From: Rutidosis leptorrhynchoides
Lineage: Eukaryota > Streptophyta > Magnoliopsida > Asterales > Asteraceae
DNA: 64,000 nt
Reading direction: 5' to 3'
NCBI RefSeq assembly: GCF_046630445.1
Contig: NC_092339.1
Span: 78,515,501-78,579,500 of the forward strand
Part shown: piece by piece, positions 11,879 to 23,039 of the stretch
Numbering within the stretch: the stretch's first letter is position 1
How the letters are laid out: each line of letters begins with the position of its first letter
Translations under genes and position numbers: made by a program
Notes under the pieces: model-generated
What the model saw: the letters and a program-made list of their open reading frames with translations, nothing else
Told to the model about the DNA's origin: nothing
Databases searched by the model: none

Positions 11879-13594
11879 TGATGTGTCAAGACGTAACCTT
11901 TAAAATGTAGACAATATGCTTAATAATTAACACATAATACAGGCAACTAAAACCCGATCATGTAGTAACTAGCAAGTAAATTGACCAGTTCGATCCACAG
12001 GGAGAAGTTTGTTTAAATGATTTTACCACAATTAATTATTCTAAAAAGGGGGTTTATATTTAAAGTTGTGTTTTTGTTTAACGAAACAGTAAATAAAAAT
12101 AATAGATGACAGGGATTGTTCTTTTATAATTAAAACTGTTATGCGATAGTTACAATAGAGTAGTTTATATCAATTTCACAATATCTATAAACTTAAGAAC
12201 TATGTTTAATCAACAGGATTCTTTCTTGGTTAAATTCACATAAAACCTAGTTTACTAAGAACACTCTAAGTAAACTACATGATTGTAAAACCTAAATATC
12301 ATCCAATTACCATCCTATATTCACATATAGGTGTCTAGATCACTAGGTGTTGAAGTACAAATTATAGCCTTTGATAAATTCACATAAATCAAGTCATAAC
12401 TCGTATAATTGAACTCGAATATAAAGATAGTTACAACAATGGATTTCTTGAAAGAACATGGTGATTTAGATTGATTAACTAACTAGATTCAACCCGGTTA
12501 AACTCACGTGAAACCTTAATTACAACAATCACTTGAGGTAATTTCATAACTATGTTGCTTTGGAACTTATTCAATTACCGAATTAAACACATAACAAAAT
12601 CACTTAAGTGTATGTATCTAAGCGTCTAGATTACTAGATGTATTGAAGTATAGATTGTTTTCCTAGTTAACTCACATTAATAGGTTGCAATCTATATAAT
12701 TGAAGTAATGATCTAAACATGCATAACAATGGTTCTTACGGTTGAACTAGATAATTAAATCAATCAAACATATGTATAACTAGCATAACATCAAAGTATA
12801 GAACAATCCCAAGCCATAAATCTTACATTGAAGCAAACACACAAGGCTTTTAGCCTAACATAATCATAGTAGAACTAATGAAACAGTAAATACAAGTTGA
12901 ATTCATGTTAAAAAGGTATAGAACAATAGTACCAATTGCGATAAACGATCCTAGCTTAAAATTGATGTTGAAAGAGTGGAGATTAACTTGCAGCCTTCCT
13001 TGGACCTTGAAAATCATCTTAAAACTGGGGGAGAACGTAGTAGTGAAGGTCTATCAAGTAAGTAACCATTTGCTTCATTAAATAGCCTCAAAAGTTAGGT
13101 ATTTTGGCCAGAAAGTGACCAGATGCGCCGCATCTCTTTGGGATGCGCCGCATCTCTTTACGTTTAGTAGATTCCAGCTCGATTATGCACTCAGGACTGT
13201 CGGAAGGGGGTCAGATGCACCGCATCTGGGACAGATGCGCCGCATCTGGCTTGGATGCGCCGCATCCATCTCAGATGCGCCGCATCTGTTGCTATTTTGG
13301 CCCAGAAGTCTTCATGCTCCGCATCTGAAACTGTCGGGAGTTATTTGGTGTAAAGATGTGCCGCATCTAAGAGAGATGCGCCGCATTTGGACCTGTTTCA
13401 GTGGTTTCGGGCTGTTTTACGCATTCGATCTTCGTTTTAACTCTGTTTTCGCTGTTGGTCTTCATTTATTCATTCACAATGGACTTTTTACAAATGTACA
13501 TGAATTACAATACATACGTATAACAATTACATACAAATGGAACAACATTGGATCGAAAAAACGACAATAAACATGTATAATTTTGGCGTTATCA
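11879..13594 (-). repeat. 3' LTR of Athila 2
   Basis: The LTR is 1716 bp, starts TGATGTGTCAAG and ends GCGTTATCA on the plus strand, and matches 32396-34155 along its length. It lacks 40-45 bp that the 5' LTR carries at about 32622-32665. It contains nine copies of the 15-bp palindrome at 13121-13388 and a TATTTAAT box on the minus strand near 13080. That box lies just downstream, in element sense, of the palindromes and is a plausible LTR TATA element. Confidence 0.95.
13121..13388. repeat. Array of nine 15-bp CpG palindromes in the Athila 2 3' LTR
   Basis: Copies of AGATGCGCCGCATCT or close variants start at 13121, 13141, 13213, 13233, 13253, 13273, 13312, 13354 and 13374. The arms (AGATGCG/CGCATCT) pair around one central base. 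Five of the eight steps are exactly 20 bp. Several variants keep only one arm intact. The 5' LTR has the same array at 33682-33949. Confidence 0.9.
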
Positions 13595-13632
13595 AAATCC
13601 CCACACTTAAACCTTGCTTGTCCTCAAGCAAG
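13595..13632 (-). promoter_or_regulatory. Polypurine tract and adjacent hairpin of Athila 2
   Basis: In element sense the sequence AAGTGTGGGGATTT abuts the 3' LTR, as expected for the plus-strand primer. Immediately upstream is a perfect 8-bp hairpin (plus strand CTTGCTTG, loop TCCT, CAAGCAAG; 13613-13632). Confidence 0.75.
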
Positions 13633-15317
13633 ACTTACAAGAAATCGAAATTTACTACAGTAAACACACTTATTTAAATGAGAACACAAAAAATGGGACT
13701 CACACTCTCTCGATATAATACACAAGACACACAAGTTATTTAGTAACACAATAACTCACGCTATATGGAAATCACACTCGGGTTACAATATATACACACT
13801 CACACTTATTTCACACACGAATCAAACTCACGCGTTTTGAGTACACACACACCTTTGGAGTACACACGCGAAATGAAATCACGCCAAAGTCGAAAGGTGG
13901 GTTTTAAAGTCCACATTTCTTGAAAAGTTGGATCCTTAGGGAAATTAGGACCTTTGCTAAAAACCTTTTATGTTTTGAAAATTATTCATGTTAGTTTTTA
14001 CACTAATCAAGTTTTCCAGTTTTAACCTCAAAGTCCGGTTGAGGGTAACTGAAAACCGAAGCCTCAGTCGGCGCTTAGCAAGCTACTCGCCCCCATGATT
14101 GAAGTATCATGGAACTTGAAACCGGATGTCCTAAAAATGGTTTTACACAATATAGTTCATAAAATAGCATAAGTTTTAGAAGAAACTATATCATGTCCAA
14201 ATATCATCGGTGAACCATGAGTTTGCACACCTCAATTTGTTATGACATATGTATGTTAACCGCGGTCAACATAGATGCGGTTGATCTTTACGGAGATCAT
14301 CCATCTGGGGATTAGATTCATTAGTCTTAAAAGCTAATTTGCACTGTGCCCCCCATTGTACGAGACAGATCCATCTCATGGTTAGGATAAGTCTGACCAC
14401 CAAAAACCCTATTTGATGCTGAGGTGAGGTGGATTTCCAGCCGATGATAGAGATGACTTTTCAAGATTTTTCATCAACCTACAGCTGTTCTAGACTACGA
14501 CTTCTAACATAAGTTAGCAAGTGTGTCATATTGGAAGACTTGACTTTCATCACAATCATTACATGGATGAGCATTGGATTAGATTGTTAGAACAACAAAT
14601 TACTTGATGACTTTCATTTCATCCAGAATGTGGTATAGCATGATGATTATATCTTTTATATGACAAACTCAATCATTTGGTTGTTTCTTAATTTGTTTTG
14701 TGATAATAATTTCGGTGTATACACCTAGTTTTAAAATCTACAAATTTTAAACAAAATTTGAATTTATGAAGATAAAAGTTTAAAAATTTTCACCATTTTA
14801 AGCCTTTTTAACTAAAATCAAAAACCCGAAAGAATTTATAACTTCCTCCCCACACTTGAGTTCATGTATCGTCCTCGTTACATGAAATAAGAAAAATTTA
14901 AATTCAAGAGGGTCAAAGAGTGTAAGAGAGTTTATTACTTTCAAGGTTTAAAACCGAAGTTCACGGGATGATGGCGCTGAACTGAATGCCAGCATAAGAA
15001 CATCATCCGCTTCTTGCAACCACAAAACAATCACCAATCAAGTATGTGCTGAACTTACTGCCAGTCTTTGTAAAAATGCAGCATATAGCACAATGCTCAC
15101 CTGTAGTAATTCAAACAAAGGTACCATATGATTCACACAAATAAATGGGGGTGTACTCCATGTACTAAAAACCTCACTTACAATTATCTAAATTATTCAA
15201 ATCACAATTATCCAAAATATTATCTAGTTATTACACACCAAACTTGAAAAGAAATTGTTTTTGAAATAAACCAACATCAACCAAACCTGTCACACATCAG
15301 GAAAAATTATGTCATCT
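13633..15317 (-). other. 3' noncoding region of Athila 2
   Basis: No coding gene is visible. It holds a CA-rich stretch (13680-13870), a near-perfect 20-bp inverted repeat centred on CCGCGG (14253-14272), the block homologous to Athila 1 at 14275-14520, and a second PPT-like CCCCACACTT at 14848-14857. That is followed by an 8-bp hairpin, TTCATGTA...TACATGAA (14861-14886). AT-rich sequence runs from there to the env stop. Confidence 0.6.
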
Positions 15318-16832
15318 TCAGAAAAATCTCCAAAATGAGTTACTTGGGCCAGCTCCACCTTCGCTTTGATTTCCCGCGTCGTCGTCCTGAAATATTGAGG
15401 GGTTGTACCCCTGATAAGTTCCTTGAGCAGGGACGACCGCAGTGTCTTCAGTAGGCGGGTTAGGAGGAGGAGGATAAGGCACAGGATATGGATCACCCAT
15501 TCGAACCCAAGGATCGTATGCAGGCCAAGGAGAGGGGGTATAGTTAGTGGGATCTGCAGCGTATGACACTGTCTGTTCATGTATCCAATTAAGCTGATTT
15601 TGCTGGCCCGCTTGAGTATACCATGTTCGATCATTCCCAACATCAATGTAATGTTGCATCTCCCTGTTACCTGCATCGTAGTGATCAATTACCTTTTGGG
15701 TGTTTTGATCACTATGGAGTCGCATATCTGAAAACTGGCGCGCCATGTAAGCCTCCCAATCATTTCCCCGACCCGAACTACTTCCAACATTCGGCTGTGG
15801 ATCTGGTTGTTGTTGGGGTTGTTCTGGTTGCCTGTTCACGGGATCCTCATACCTAGTTAGAAGGCTCTTCGACCCCCTCATCAAAATGTTCGCCCTTGTA
15901 TAACTCGCTCTATCAAAGGCAATCATATGTTTCTCCTCTAACCCACTTGTGTTGATTCGAAAATGTTCGGCAATCCTGGTTACAAAATGGCCGCCCATGA
16001 TTGGTGTAATCTTTTTCCTTTCTTCGAGGAGGAAAGTGAGAATCATTCGTGGAATATGAACATGGGAGTGATCCATTATCGCGTGAATGTACCATAAATC
16101 CAAATTGGTGACTTTTTCACTACTGTTTTTTCGACAGTTTATGGTACTTGAAATGAATCGTTGGACGCATCGGTGCTCGTAGGTACGTAGCTTGCTACAA
16201 GTCTGCTTGCTTGCACTATATGCAGTATTGCTCATGTCCACCCATGCTGCTGAATGATTAAAAGAAGAAACATAGTATATACATTGATTAAAGTAATTTT
16301 GCATCAGTTGATGTGGCAACCCTTCATAAATATCCAACGCCTTCACAAATTGCAGCAGCGTTAATGTCCTGTCTTGCCCTCCAAGACGAAATCTCATAAA
16401 TGTACCCGATGTTGGTGACGTGTAATCAACCCTAAGTGAACCAACGAATTCTTTGACTAAAAGTGGATACACTCTTTCTTGCATTCTGAACAGGTTTTCC
16501 CAAGCATATATTCAATGGCCGTGATACGTTACTCGGAAAAGGTTGCGAAAATTTTGATATTCGCCGGCTTCCTCTAATGGTGTCCAATCGATATATTTCT
16601 CCGGATATACGTCTTTGTGTAGAAGTGCCTTCATCCGTTCATGGTATTCCGGATGCCTCAAAACTGCATTGATCCATGGATCTGGAGTGGTTAATCCACG
16701 GACATTTAACTGCCGGTTGTCAATATCCATTTCTTCCTCTTCAGCAGCATGTTCTTCTTCACTTGTATCCTCATCTACAATTGCTGGGGCTTTTTGCTTC
16801 TTTGATTTTGGGTTTGATGATGATGCTCTAGT

Positions 16833-17182
16833 CTACAAAAACACAACAAAACCAAACAAACAAAATAACAAACCAAGTTGATTAGCGTTAAAGAATTTCA
16901 AAACATCCTTCATATTGTACCTATCGAAAACCATGTGGATATGTTAAGTTCCAATTAAATCTCAATGTTTATGTTAACCAATATCTTAACATGGTATGAA
17001 CTATTTTCACTCTTAACAAACATGAACTAGTATGTCAATTGATTCAAATCACTTTACAAGTATAATCATACATAGCATGCTTCATTTCACCAAACACTTG
17101 CAATGTCATAACATATGGAACCATAGGCATTCATCAAAAAGCATGTTAAACAATATGCAATCAATGGTTTTCATACATTTAG
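16833..17182. other. Left part of the Athila 2 env intron
   Basis: AT-rich, no ORF of note. It lies between the env exon 2 acceptor and the copia insertion and ends with the TSD copy TTTAG (17178-17182). Confidence 0.6.
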
Positions 17183-18240
17183 TGTTGGGATTTAACAAGT
17201 TCATATATCTTAAAACCTTTTAAGAATCATAATAAACGGAAGCGTGTAATAATCAATTAAATTTGTTATCTTTAAACCAATTAAAGTTAAATCCCATCTT
17301 GGATCAAGTTGTGAATATTATGCTTACAAATTAACAAGAAAAGATAGAGTTTTATACCTCCTTAATACTAAGTTTAAGGGCTGTCCAAAATGGTAGTAGA
17401 ATGATGAACAAAAGTGTAGAACTTCAAGCTTTTGATCCTCCAACACCACCCCTAAGTTAGCTAGACTTGGTAGCCTCAACACCCTTGTTAATCTAGCTTG
17501 AAACCCACTTCTTTGTGCTAAAAATTTCGGCCAGCAGCAACAATAAAAGATGATGATGAATGCTAGCTTCTAATGGTGAAACCTCAAGGGATTATACCCC
17601 AAACTTATAACCAACACCTTGTAAATTGGTTAGGATTTTGTTACACTAGAAAATGAGCTTCCAATAAACTCAAAGTCACCTCTCTCTTGCTTGAAGAATT
17701 CGGCCAGAATTGGAACAAGGAAGAAAGAGAGCTTATTTCTTCTTACTTGATGTTTGAATGCATGTGTGTATTATCTTTTGGTCAAGGAACAAGTACATTA
17801 GGCTTTGTGCATTTTGAAACTTACAAAAGTAGCATGGGTGGACCTCTTGGTCCTCACAAAAACCGTCCCCCCATGGGGATGTTTATAAAATTAGTCTTTT
17901 AAATTTATAAAACAAGTTCCACCATGTATATGTTACTTGTTCCAATTTAATTTCCATTTTATAAAACCTTTTATAAAATGTATCATAACACAACTATTAA
18001 TCTTACAAATGATTAATACCATATCATATAAATTATCCAAATAATTTATCTCAAGTAATAATATTTTAGAAAATCGATTTTCTAAAGTCCAAGTGTCGCG
18101 TATTAATTTAACGACCTAATCGTTAAGATTAAATACATTTAAGGTGTTGGTAAGTTTGTTATTGGGTATGACCCGACTTGGATCATAACATGCTAGCCAC
18201 GTTAATTTAATATGTCTCTCGGGCATACGAAATACCTTCA
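17183..18240 (-). repeat. 3' LTR of the nested copia
   Basis: The LTR begins TGTTGGGATTT and ends ATACCTTCA, with about 99.8% identity to 24452-25509. A 71-codon open frame inside it (17687-17902) occurs equally in both LTRs and shows no domain; I read it as noncoding. Confidence 0.95.
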
Positions 18241-19007
18241 ATCTCCCACTTGCACGAGAAACATAAGAAATTAATGCAAGTGATGGATACAGCCTAACAC
18301 ACCGTCCATCACCCCTAATATGTTATGACTTTGTGCCATTCAATAACATCATCCCTTTCGAGTTCCCATCTTGAATATGATTAGGTGAATCTTTCATTAT
18401 ATCCTTTCATCCTAGATGTCATGTTAAATCCAAGAGATACAGAGTGATCACTCTCTTATAGATTTAACTTTTCAGGCCTTAGACATCTGACTCTCAACGA
18501 ATAAGAGGGACAAATTCCATCTTGACTACACACGTCCTAGATATACACTTTGTAATATACCTGAGTTCTTCCTTATGTGCTACCATATTTCAGAATAGCG
18601 AAGGAAAGAATCAAGGCATAATACTCGGTGAATATTAGAACCCAATATGTATCTCAGGTCAGAGGATACAATGATATTCGCCTTTACTCAAGATTACATG
18701 TGATCAACCACGAAGGCTCCATACAGTAAATCTTGAGAGCGGGTCTTCCAATATTTGTGTCCCACAAATATCTATGAACTTTGGTTGCAACCTTGCCCCA
18801 CATTCAGTCCTTGAATGTATACCAATCCAAGTTCATAATAGTCTAAACCTCACACTTGTTCCCACAAATGTGATCAACTACGGATTTTAGAATAATAGCT
18901 TATTCATGGATAAAATATGCAAATAGGAACATGACTCAAAATAAATTAAACCATAATCATATTAATGAGTTTGAACAAATTCGTTCCATTACAATACATA
19001 AAGTAGA
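18241..19007 (-). other. 3' untranslated region and PPT of the nested copia
   Basis: In element sense AAGTGGGAGAT abuts the 3' LTR (plus strand 18241-18251) and is the probable polypurine tract. The rest, about 750 bp, contains no convincing ORF. Confidence 0.7.
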
Positions 19008-22000
19008 TCATCTCCAATCACTAGAATATCGAAGCCCTAATGCACAAACATGTCCCTCATGTTTTGGCCCATGTAAAAGCTTCGTGAGTGGATCCGCAAC
19101 ATTATGATCTGTGTGAACTTTGTGAATACATATCTTTCCCTTTTCAACCTCATCCCTGATGTAGTTGAATCTCCGCTCAATGTGATGAGTCTTTTGATGA
19201 GCACGAGGTTCCTTGATTTGAGCAATCGCACCCTCGTTGTCACAAAAGATCTCAAGAGGGTCCTGAATGGAAGGGACCACTCCTAAGTCGTCGATGAATT
19301 TCTTCATCCATGCAGCTTCCTGAGCTGCCAGTGAGGCGGCAATGTACTCCGACTCTGTAGTGGATAACGCAACAACCTCCTGTTTCGAACTCTTCCAAGA
19401 GACCGCACCACCATTTAACATGAAGACATAACCGGATTGTGATCGAGAGTCATCTCGATCAGTTTGGAAACTCGCATCCACGTAACCTTTTACAACGAGT
19501 TCCTCCTCACCAGACCCGTATATTAGAAACATATCCTTAGTCCTCCTAAGGTATTTCAGTATACTTTTAACAGCAATCCAATGACTGTTTCCTGGGTTGT
19601 TCTGGTATCTACTTGTCAAGCTTAGAGCGCATGACACATCCGGTCTAGTACATATCATTGCATACATGATAGACCCAATTGCGGATGCGTATGGGACTTT
19701 CTTCATTCTATCTTGTTCATCTTTCGTGGTAGGACACTGAGATGAACTGAGAACGGTTCCTCTTTGAATAGGTACCAAACCTTTCTTAGAGTTTTCCATC
19801 TTGAACCTTTTCAAGATTTTATCAATGTATGTACTTTGACTTAAACCTATCAATCTCTTGGATCTATTCCTATAGATCCCTATCCCCAATATGTATTGTG
19901 CATCTCCAAGATCCTTAATGGAGAAGCAACTCTTTAGCCAAGTTTTGACTCCTTGCATTGTGGTAATATCATTCCCAAATAATAATATATCATCCACATA
20001 TAGTATAAGGAACATGATAGTGCTCCCACTAGCTTTCTTATATACACAAGCTTCATCACCATTTTTAATGAAGCCAAATTTCTCGGCTTCCTCATTAAAA
20101 CGATGATTCCACATTCTAGATGCTTGTTTCAATCCGTAGATTGACTTCTTTAACTTGCATACCTTTTTAGGATATTTTGGATCAACAAAACCTTCAGGCT
20201 GGACCATATAGACATCTTCCATAAGATATCCATTTAGGAAAGCGGTTTTGACATCCATTTGCCATATTTCATAGTCGTAGTGAGCAGCAATGGCAAATAA
20301 TATCCTAATAGACTTTAGCATTGCCACTGGCGAGAAAGTTTCATCATAATCAACCCCTTGAGTTTGAGTGAAACCTTTTGCCACAAGTCTAGCTTTATAA
20401 GTATCCAAGTTTCCATGTATGTCGGTTTTCATCTTGAAAAGCCATTTGCAATCAACTAGCTTAGAGCTAGGAGGTTGCTCAACAAGTTCCCACACTTGGT
20501 TTTCATACATGGATTGCATCTCGGCGTTCATGGCTTCCTGCCATTTATCTTTATCAATCCTTGATAAAGCATCTTCGTAGTTTGTCGGTTCATCCAAATC
20601 AACCGTATAGCAACCATCTACTAGAAACCCATATCTTTCGGGAGGATTACTAATCCTACTAGATCTTCGAACGTCTTGTGTATTTTGATCATCCATTTGA
20701 TCACTATCAACATTTTCATGTTGAGTGCTAGTGTCAACCAATTGTGTATCATCTACTTGATCTTGAACCTCTTCAAGATCTATCTTCCTTTCACTATTTC
20801 CTTCCATTAGGAACTTAGTTTCAAGGAATTCCGCCTTCCGAGCAACAAATACATTCTGCTCGGATGGATCATAGAAATAGTATCCCATATCATCCTTGGG
20901 ATATCCTATGAAGATACACTTCGTGGATCGAGCATTCAACTTATTAGGGACGTAACACTTAGGATAAGCTTCACATCCCCATACCTTTAAGTATGATAGA
21001 GATGGAGGTTTACCAAACCACATCTCGTGAGGAGTTCGTTCCACTTTCTTGGTTGGGGCCATATTTAAAATACGGGCCGCGGAGCTTAGACAATAACCCC
21101 AAAATGATAGAGGCAACGAGCTTCTTGCCATCATAGATCGAACCATATCCATTAGGGTTCGGTTCCTCCTTTCGGAAACTCCATTTAACTGGGGTGTTCC
21201 GGGTGGAGTAAGTTGTGAGATAATCCCACAACTCCTAAGATGATCTTGGAAGGCATCGCTTAGGTATTCACCTCCTCTATCGGTACGAAGTACCTTAATT
21301 GTCCTATTGAGTTGATTTTGTACTTCGTTTTGATATTCTTTGAATGCTTCAAACGTTTCGTCCTTGTGTCTTAATAAGTAGACATATCCGAAACGACTAA
21401 AGTCATCAATGAAAGTAACAAAGTATCTTTCACCATTCCTAGTCATGGGTTTAAAGGGTCCACATACATCCGAATGTATTAATCCCAATAAATCTTTAGC
21501 CCTTTCATAGGTCCCTTTGAAAGGTGCTTTGGTCATCTTGCCTTGTAAACAAGACTCACATACTTCAAACGAATCCATTTCATTTGATTTCAAAAGTCCA
21601 TTCTTTTGAAGTGTATGTATTCGGTTCTTGTTTATGTGACCAAGGCGACAATGCCATAAGTAGGAATCACTCAAATCCCTTTTGAGTTTCTTGGTGCTTG
21701 TATGGTACATTGAGCTACTAGATGATGTGTCATCATGAACCAATTCATAAATTCCATTTGAAGGTGAAGCCTTGAAATAGAATACATTATCTAAATAAAT
21801 ATGGATATCATCATTAACAAAATTAAGATAAAACCCACATTGTTTCAAACGGGAAATGGAAATAATGTTTCGACATAAATCGGGTGCATACAAAACATCT
21901 TTCAAAATAAGTTCCAAACCACTTGGAAGCTTTAACACAAAGTCTCCTTGAGCCTTCACTGGCACTTTGGCTCCATTACCCATGTAGAGACTCGATGTTC

Positions 22001-23039
22001 CCGTTTGCTTGCTACTTCTTTTGAACCCCTGCAATGAATTGCAAATGTGAGTTCCACATCCAGTGTCTAATACCCATGTATTAGAAGAAGTAATACTAAG
22101 CTCTATATATACCATATATATATTACCTGAGGTTTGCCCTGCATCCCTCTTCTCCTTCAACTCCTTAAGGTAGACCGGACAGTTTCGTTTCCAATGACCC
22201 ATCTCACCGCAACCGAAACATGGGTCTTCCTTGGGGTTTGCCTTCTCGGCTACCTTTTGCTTCTTAGCCTTGTTCTTGGTTGGGGTAACCATCTTCCCCT
22301 TCCCTTTGCCTTGATGGGCGGGTCCTTTCCTCTTAGCCACCTTTGGCTTAGAGGCGTTACCTTTGGATCCACCTTGATCGATTGCTAACACGGGTAAAGC
22401 CCTTTTACCCATGCTAGTTTCGGCCGTTCTAAGCATACCGTGAAGCTCACCTATGCTCTTATCCATCCCATTCATATTGTAATTAATTACAAATTGATCA
22501 AACCTTTTTGATAGGGAGTTAAGGATAAGATCGGTGGCTAACTCATTGGATATGTTTAGGTTAAGTCGGTTAGCACGATCGATAAGGCTTTTCATCTTGA
22601 GTACATAAGATGAAACCGATTGGGTATCGTCCATACGACAAGCATGTAGCGCCCGAACCGTTTCGAAGCGCTCGACACGCGCTTGTTGGAGGAACATCTC
22701 CTTCAATTGCGTTATCATGTCGTATGCACTATGGTGCTCGAAATCCTTTTGGAGTTCGGGTATCATAGTCCCAAGTATTAGGCATGAGATTTGAATGGAG
22801 TCGTGGCAATACTTATCGTAAGAGGCCATTGCCTCCACATCATTCTCATCCGGTTGATCGGGAATGGGGTCCTCAAGTACATACGCTTTATCCTCATGTT
22901 TGAGGACAATCCGAAGATTGCGGAACCAATCCATAAAGTTGGTATGGTTGAGTTTGTCTTTCTCTAAGAGAGACCTTAATGATAGGTGGTTTAGGTTAAG
23001 TGGTGCGTTTGGAATGTTGTTGTTGTTATTGGCGGCCAT
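19008..23039 (-). CDS. Ty1/copia gag-pol polyprotein, full length and uninterrupted
   Basis: One ORF of 1343 residues. Gag (UBN2-like) fills about residues 30-215, then a Lys-rich linker and a CCHC knuckle from residue 274 (CFGCGEMGHWKRNC). Protease has WVLDTGCGTH (DTG at 325-327). The pre-integrase HHCC region is around 462-497 (HCRLGHINKNR, CESCLQGK). The integrase triad is D524, D587, E623 with exact DD35E spacing. Reverse transcriptase spans about 855-1100 with YVDD near 1014-1017. RNase H follows (VDASFQTD, STTESEYIA, IFCDNEGA, HHIERRFNYI) to the C terminus. Every catalytic motif I can check is present, so the element could encode all activities for its own copying. The start is the first ATG, followed by MAANNNNN. 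Lack of any stop or frameshift agrees with the near-identical LTRs. Confidence 0.97.
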   Translation of the reverse strand: MAANNNNNIPNAPLNLNHLSLRSLLEKDKLNHTNFMDWFRNLRIVLKHEDKAYVLEDPIPDQPDENDVEAMASYDKYCHDSIQISCLILGTMIPELQKDFEHHSAYDMITQLKEMFLQQARVERFETVRALHACRMDDTQSVSSYVLKMKSLIDRANRLNLNISNELATDLILNSLSKRFDQFVINYNMNGMDKSIGELHGMLRTAETSMGKRALPVLAIDQGGSKGNASKPKVAKRKGPAHQGKGKGKMVTPTKNKAKKQKVAEKANPKEDPCFGCGEMGHWKRNCPVYLKELKEKRDAGQTSGNIYMVYIELSITSSNTWVLDTGCGTHICNSLQGFKRSSKQTGTSSLYMGNGAKVPVKAQGDFVLKLPSGLELILKDVLYAPDLCRNIISISRLKQCGFYLNFVNDDIHIYLDNVFYFKASPSNGIYELVHDDTSSSSSMYHTSTKKLKRDLSDSYLWHCRLGHINKNRIHTLQKNGLLKSNEMDSFEVCESCLQGKMTKAPFKGTYERAKDLLGLIHSDVCGPFKPMTRNGERYFVTFIDDFSRFGYVYLLRHKDETFEAFKEYQNEVQNQLNRTIKVLRTDRGGEYLSDAFQDHLRSCGIISQLTPPGTPQLNGVSERRNRTLMDMVRSMMARSSLPLSFWGYCLSSAARILNMAPTKKVERTPHEMWFGKPPSLSYLKVWGCEAYPKCYVPNKLNARSTKCIFIGYPKDDMGYYFYDPSEQNVFVARKAEFLETKFLMEGNSERKIDLEEVQDQVDDTQLVDTSTQHENVDSDQMDDQNTQDVRRSSRISNPPERYGFLVDGCYTVDLDEPTNYEDALSRIDKDKWQEAMNAEMQSMYENQVWELVEQPPSSKLVDCKWLFKMKTDIHGNLDTYKARLVAKGFTQTQGVDYDETFSPVAMLKSIRILFAIAAHYDYEIWQMDVKTAFLNGYLMEDVYMVQPEGFVDPKYPKKVCKLKKSIYGLKQASRMWNHRFNEEAEKFGFIKNGDEACVYKKASGSTIMFLILYVDDILLFGNDITTMQGVKTWLKSCFSIKDLGDAQYILGIGIYRNRSKRLIGLSQSTYIDKILKRFKMENSKKGLVPIQRGTVLSSSQCPTTKDEQDRMKKVPYASAIGSIMYAMICTRPDVSCALSLTSRYQNNPGNSHWIAVKSILKYLRRTKDMFLIYGSGEEELVVKGYVDASFQTDRDDSRSQSGYVFMLNGGAVSWKSSKQEVVALSTTESEYIAASLAAQEAAWMKKFIDDLGVVPSIQDPLEIFCDNEGAIAQIKEPRAHQKTHHIERRFNYIRDEVEKGKICIHKVHTDHNVADPLTKLLHGPKHEGHVCALGLRYSSDWR

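Noticed and set aside
11874-11889. ATG at 11889 as the real start of Athila 1 gag
   Set aside because: These first codons lie in the inserted Athila 2 LTR; the original start is at 34192-34190.
13115-13570. 148-151 codon ORFs over the LTR palindromes (also 33676-34122)
   Set aside because: They exist because the palindromes lack stops; peptide is repeats of ASxxDAPHL and is not conserved as protein.
15290-15688. 132-codon ORF opposite in frame to the env tail
   Set aside because: It is a frame shadow of the Athila 2 env-like exon and carries no motif.
1421-16832. Env-like genes as true viral envelope glycoproteins
   Set aside because: No signal peptide, transmembrane segment or cleavage site that I can see; the ATHILA ORF-1 family has unknown function and the name reflects position only.
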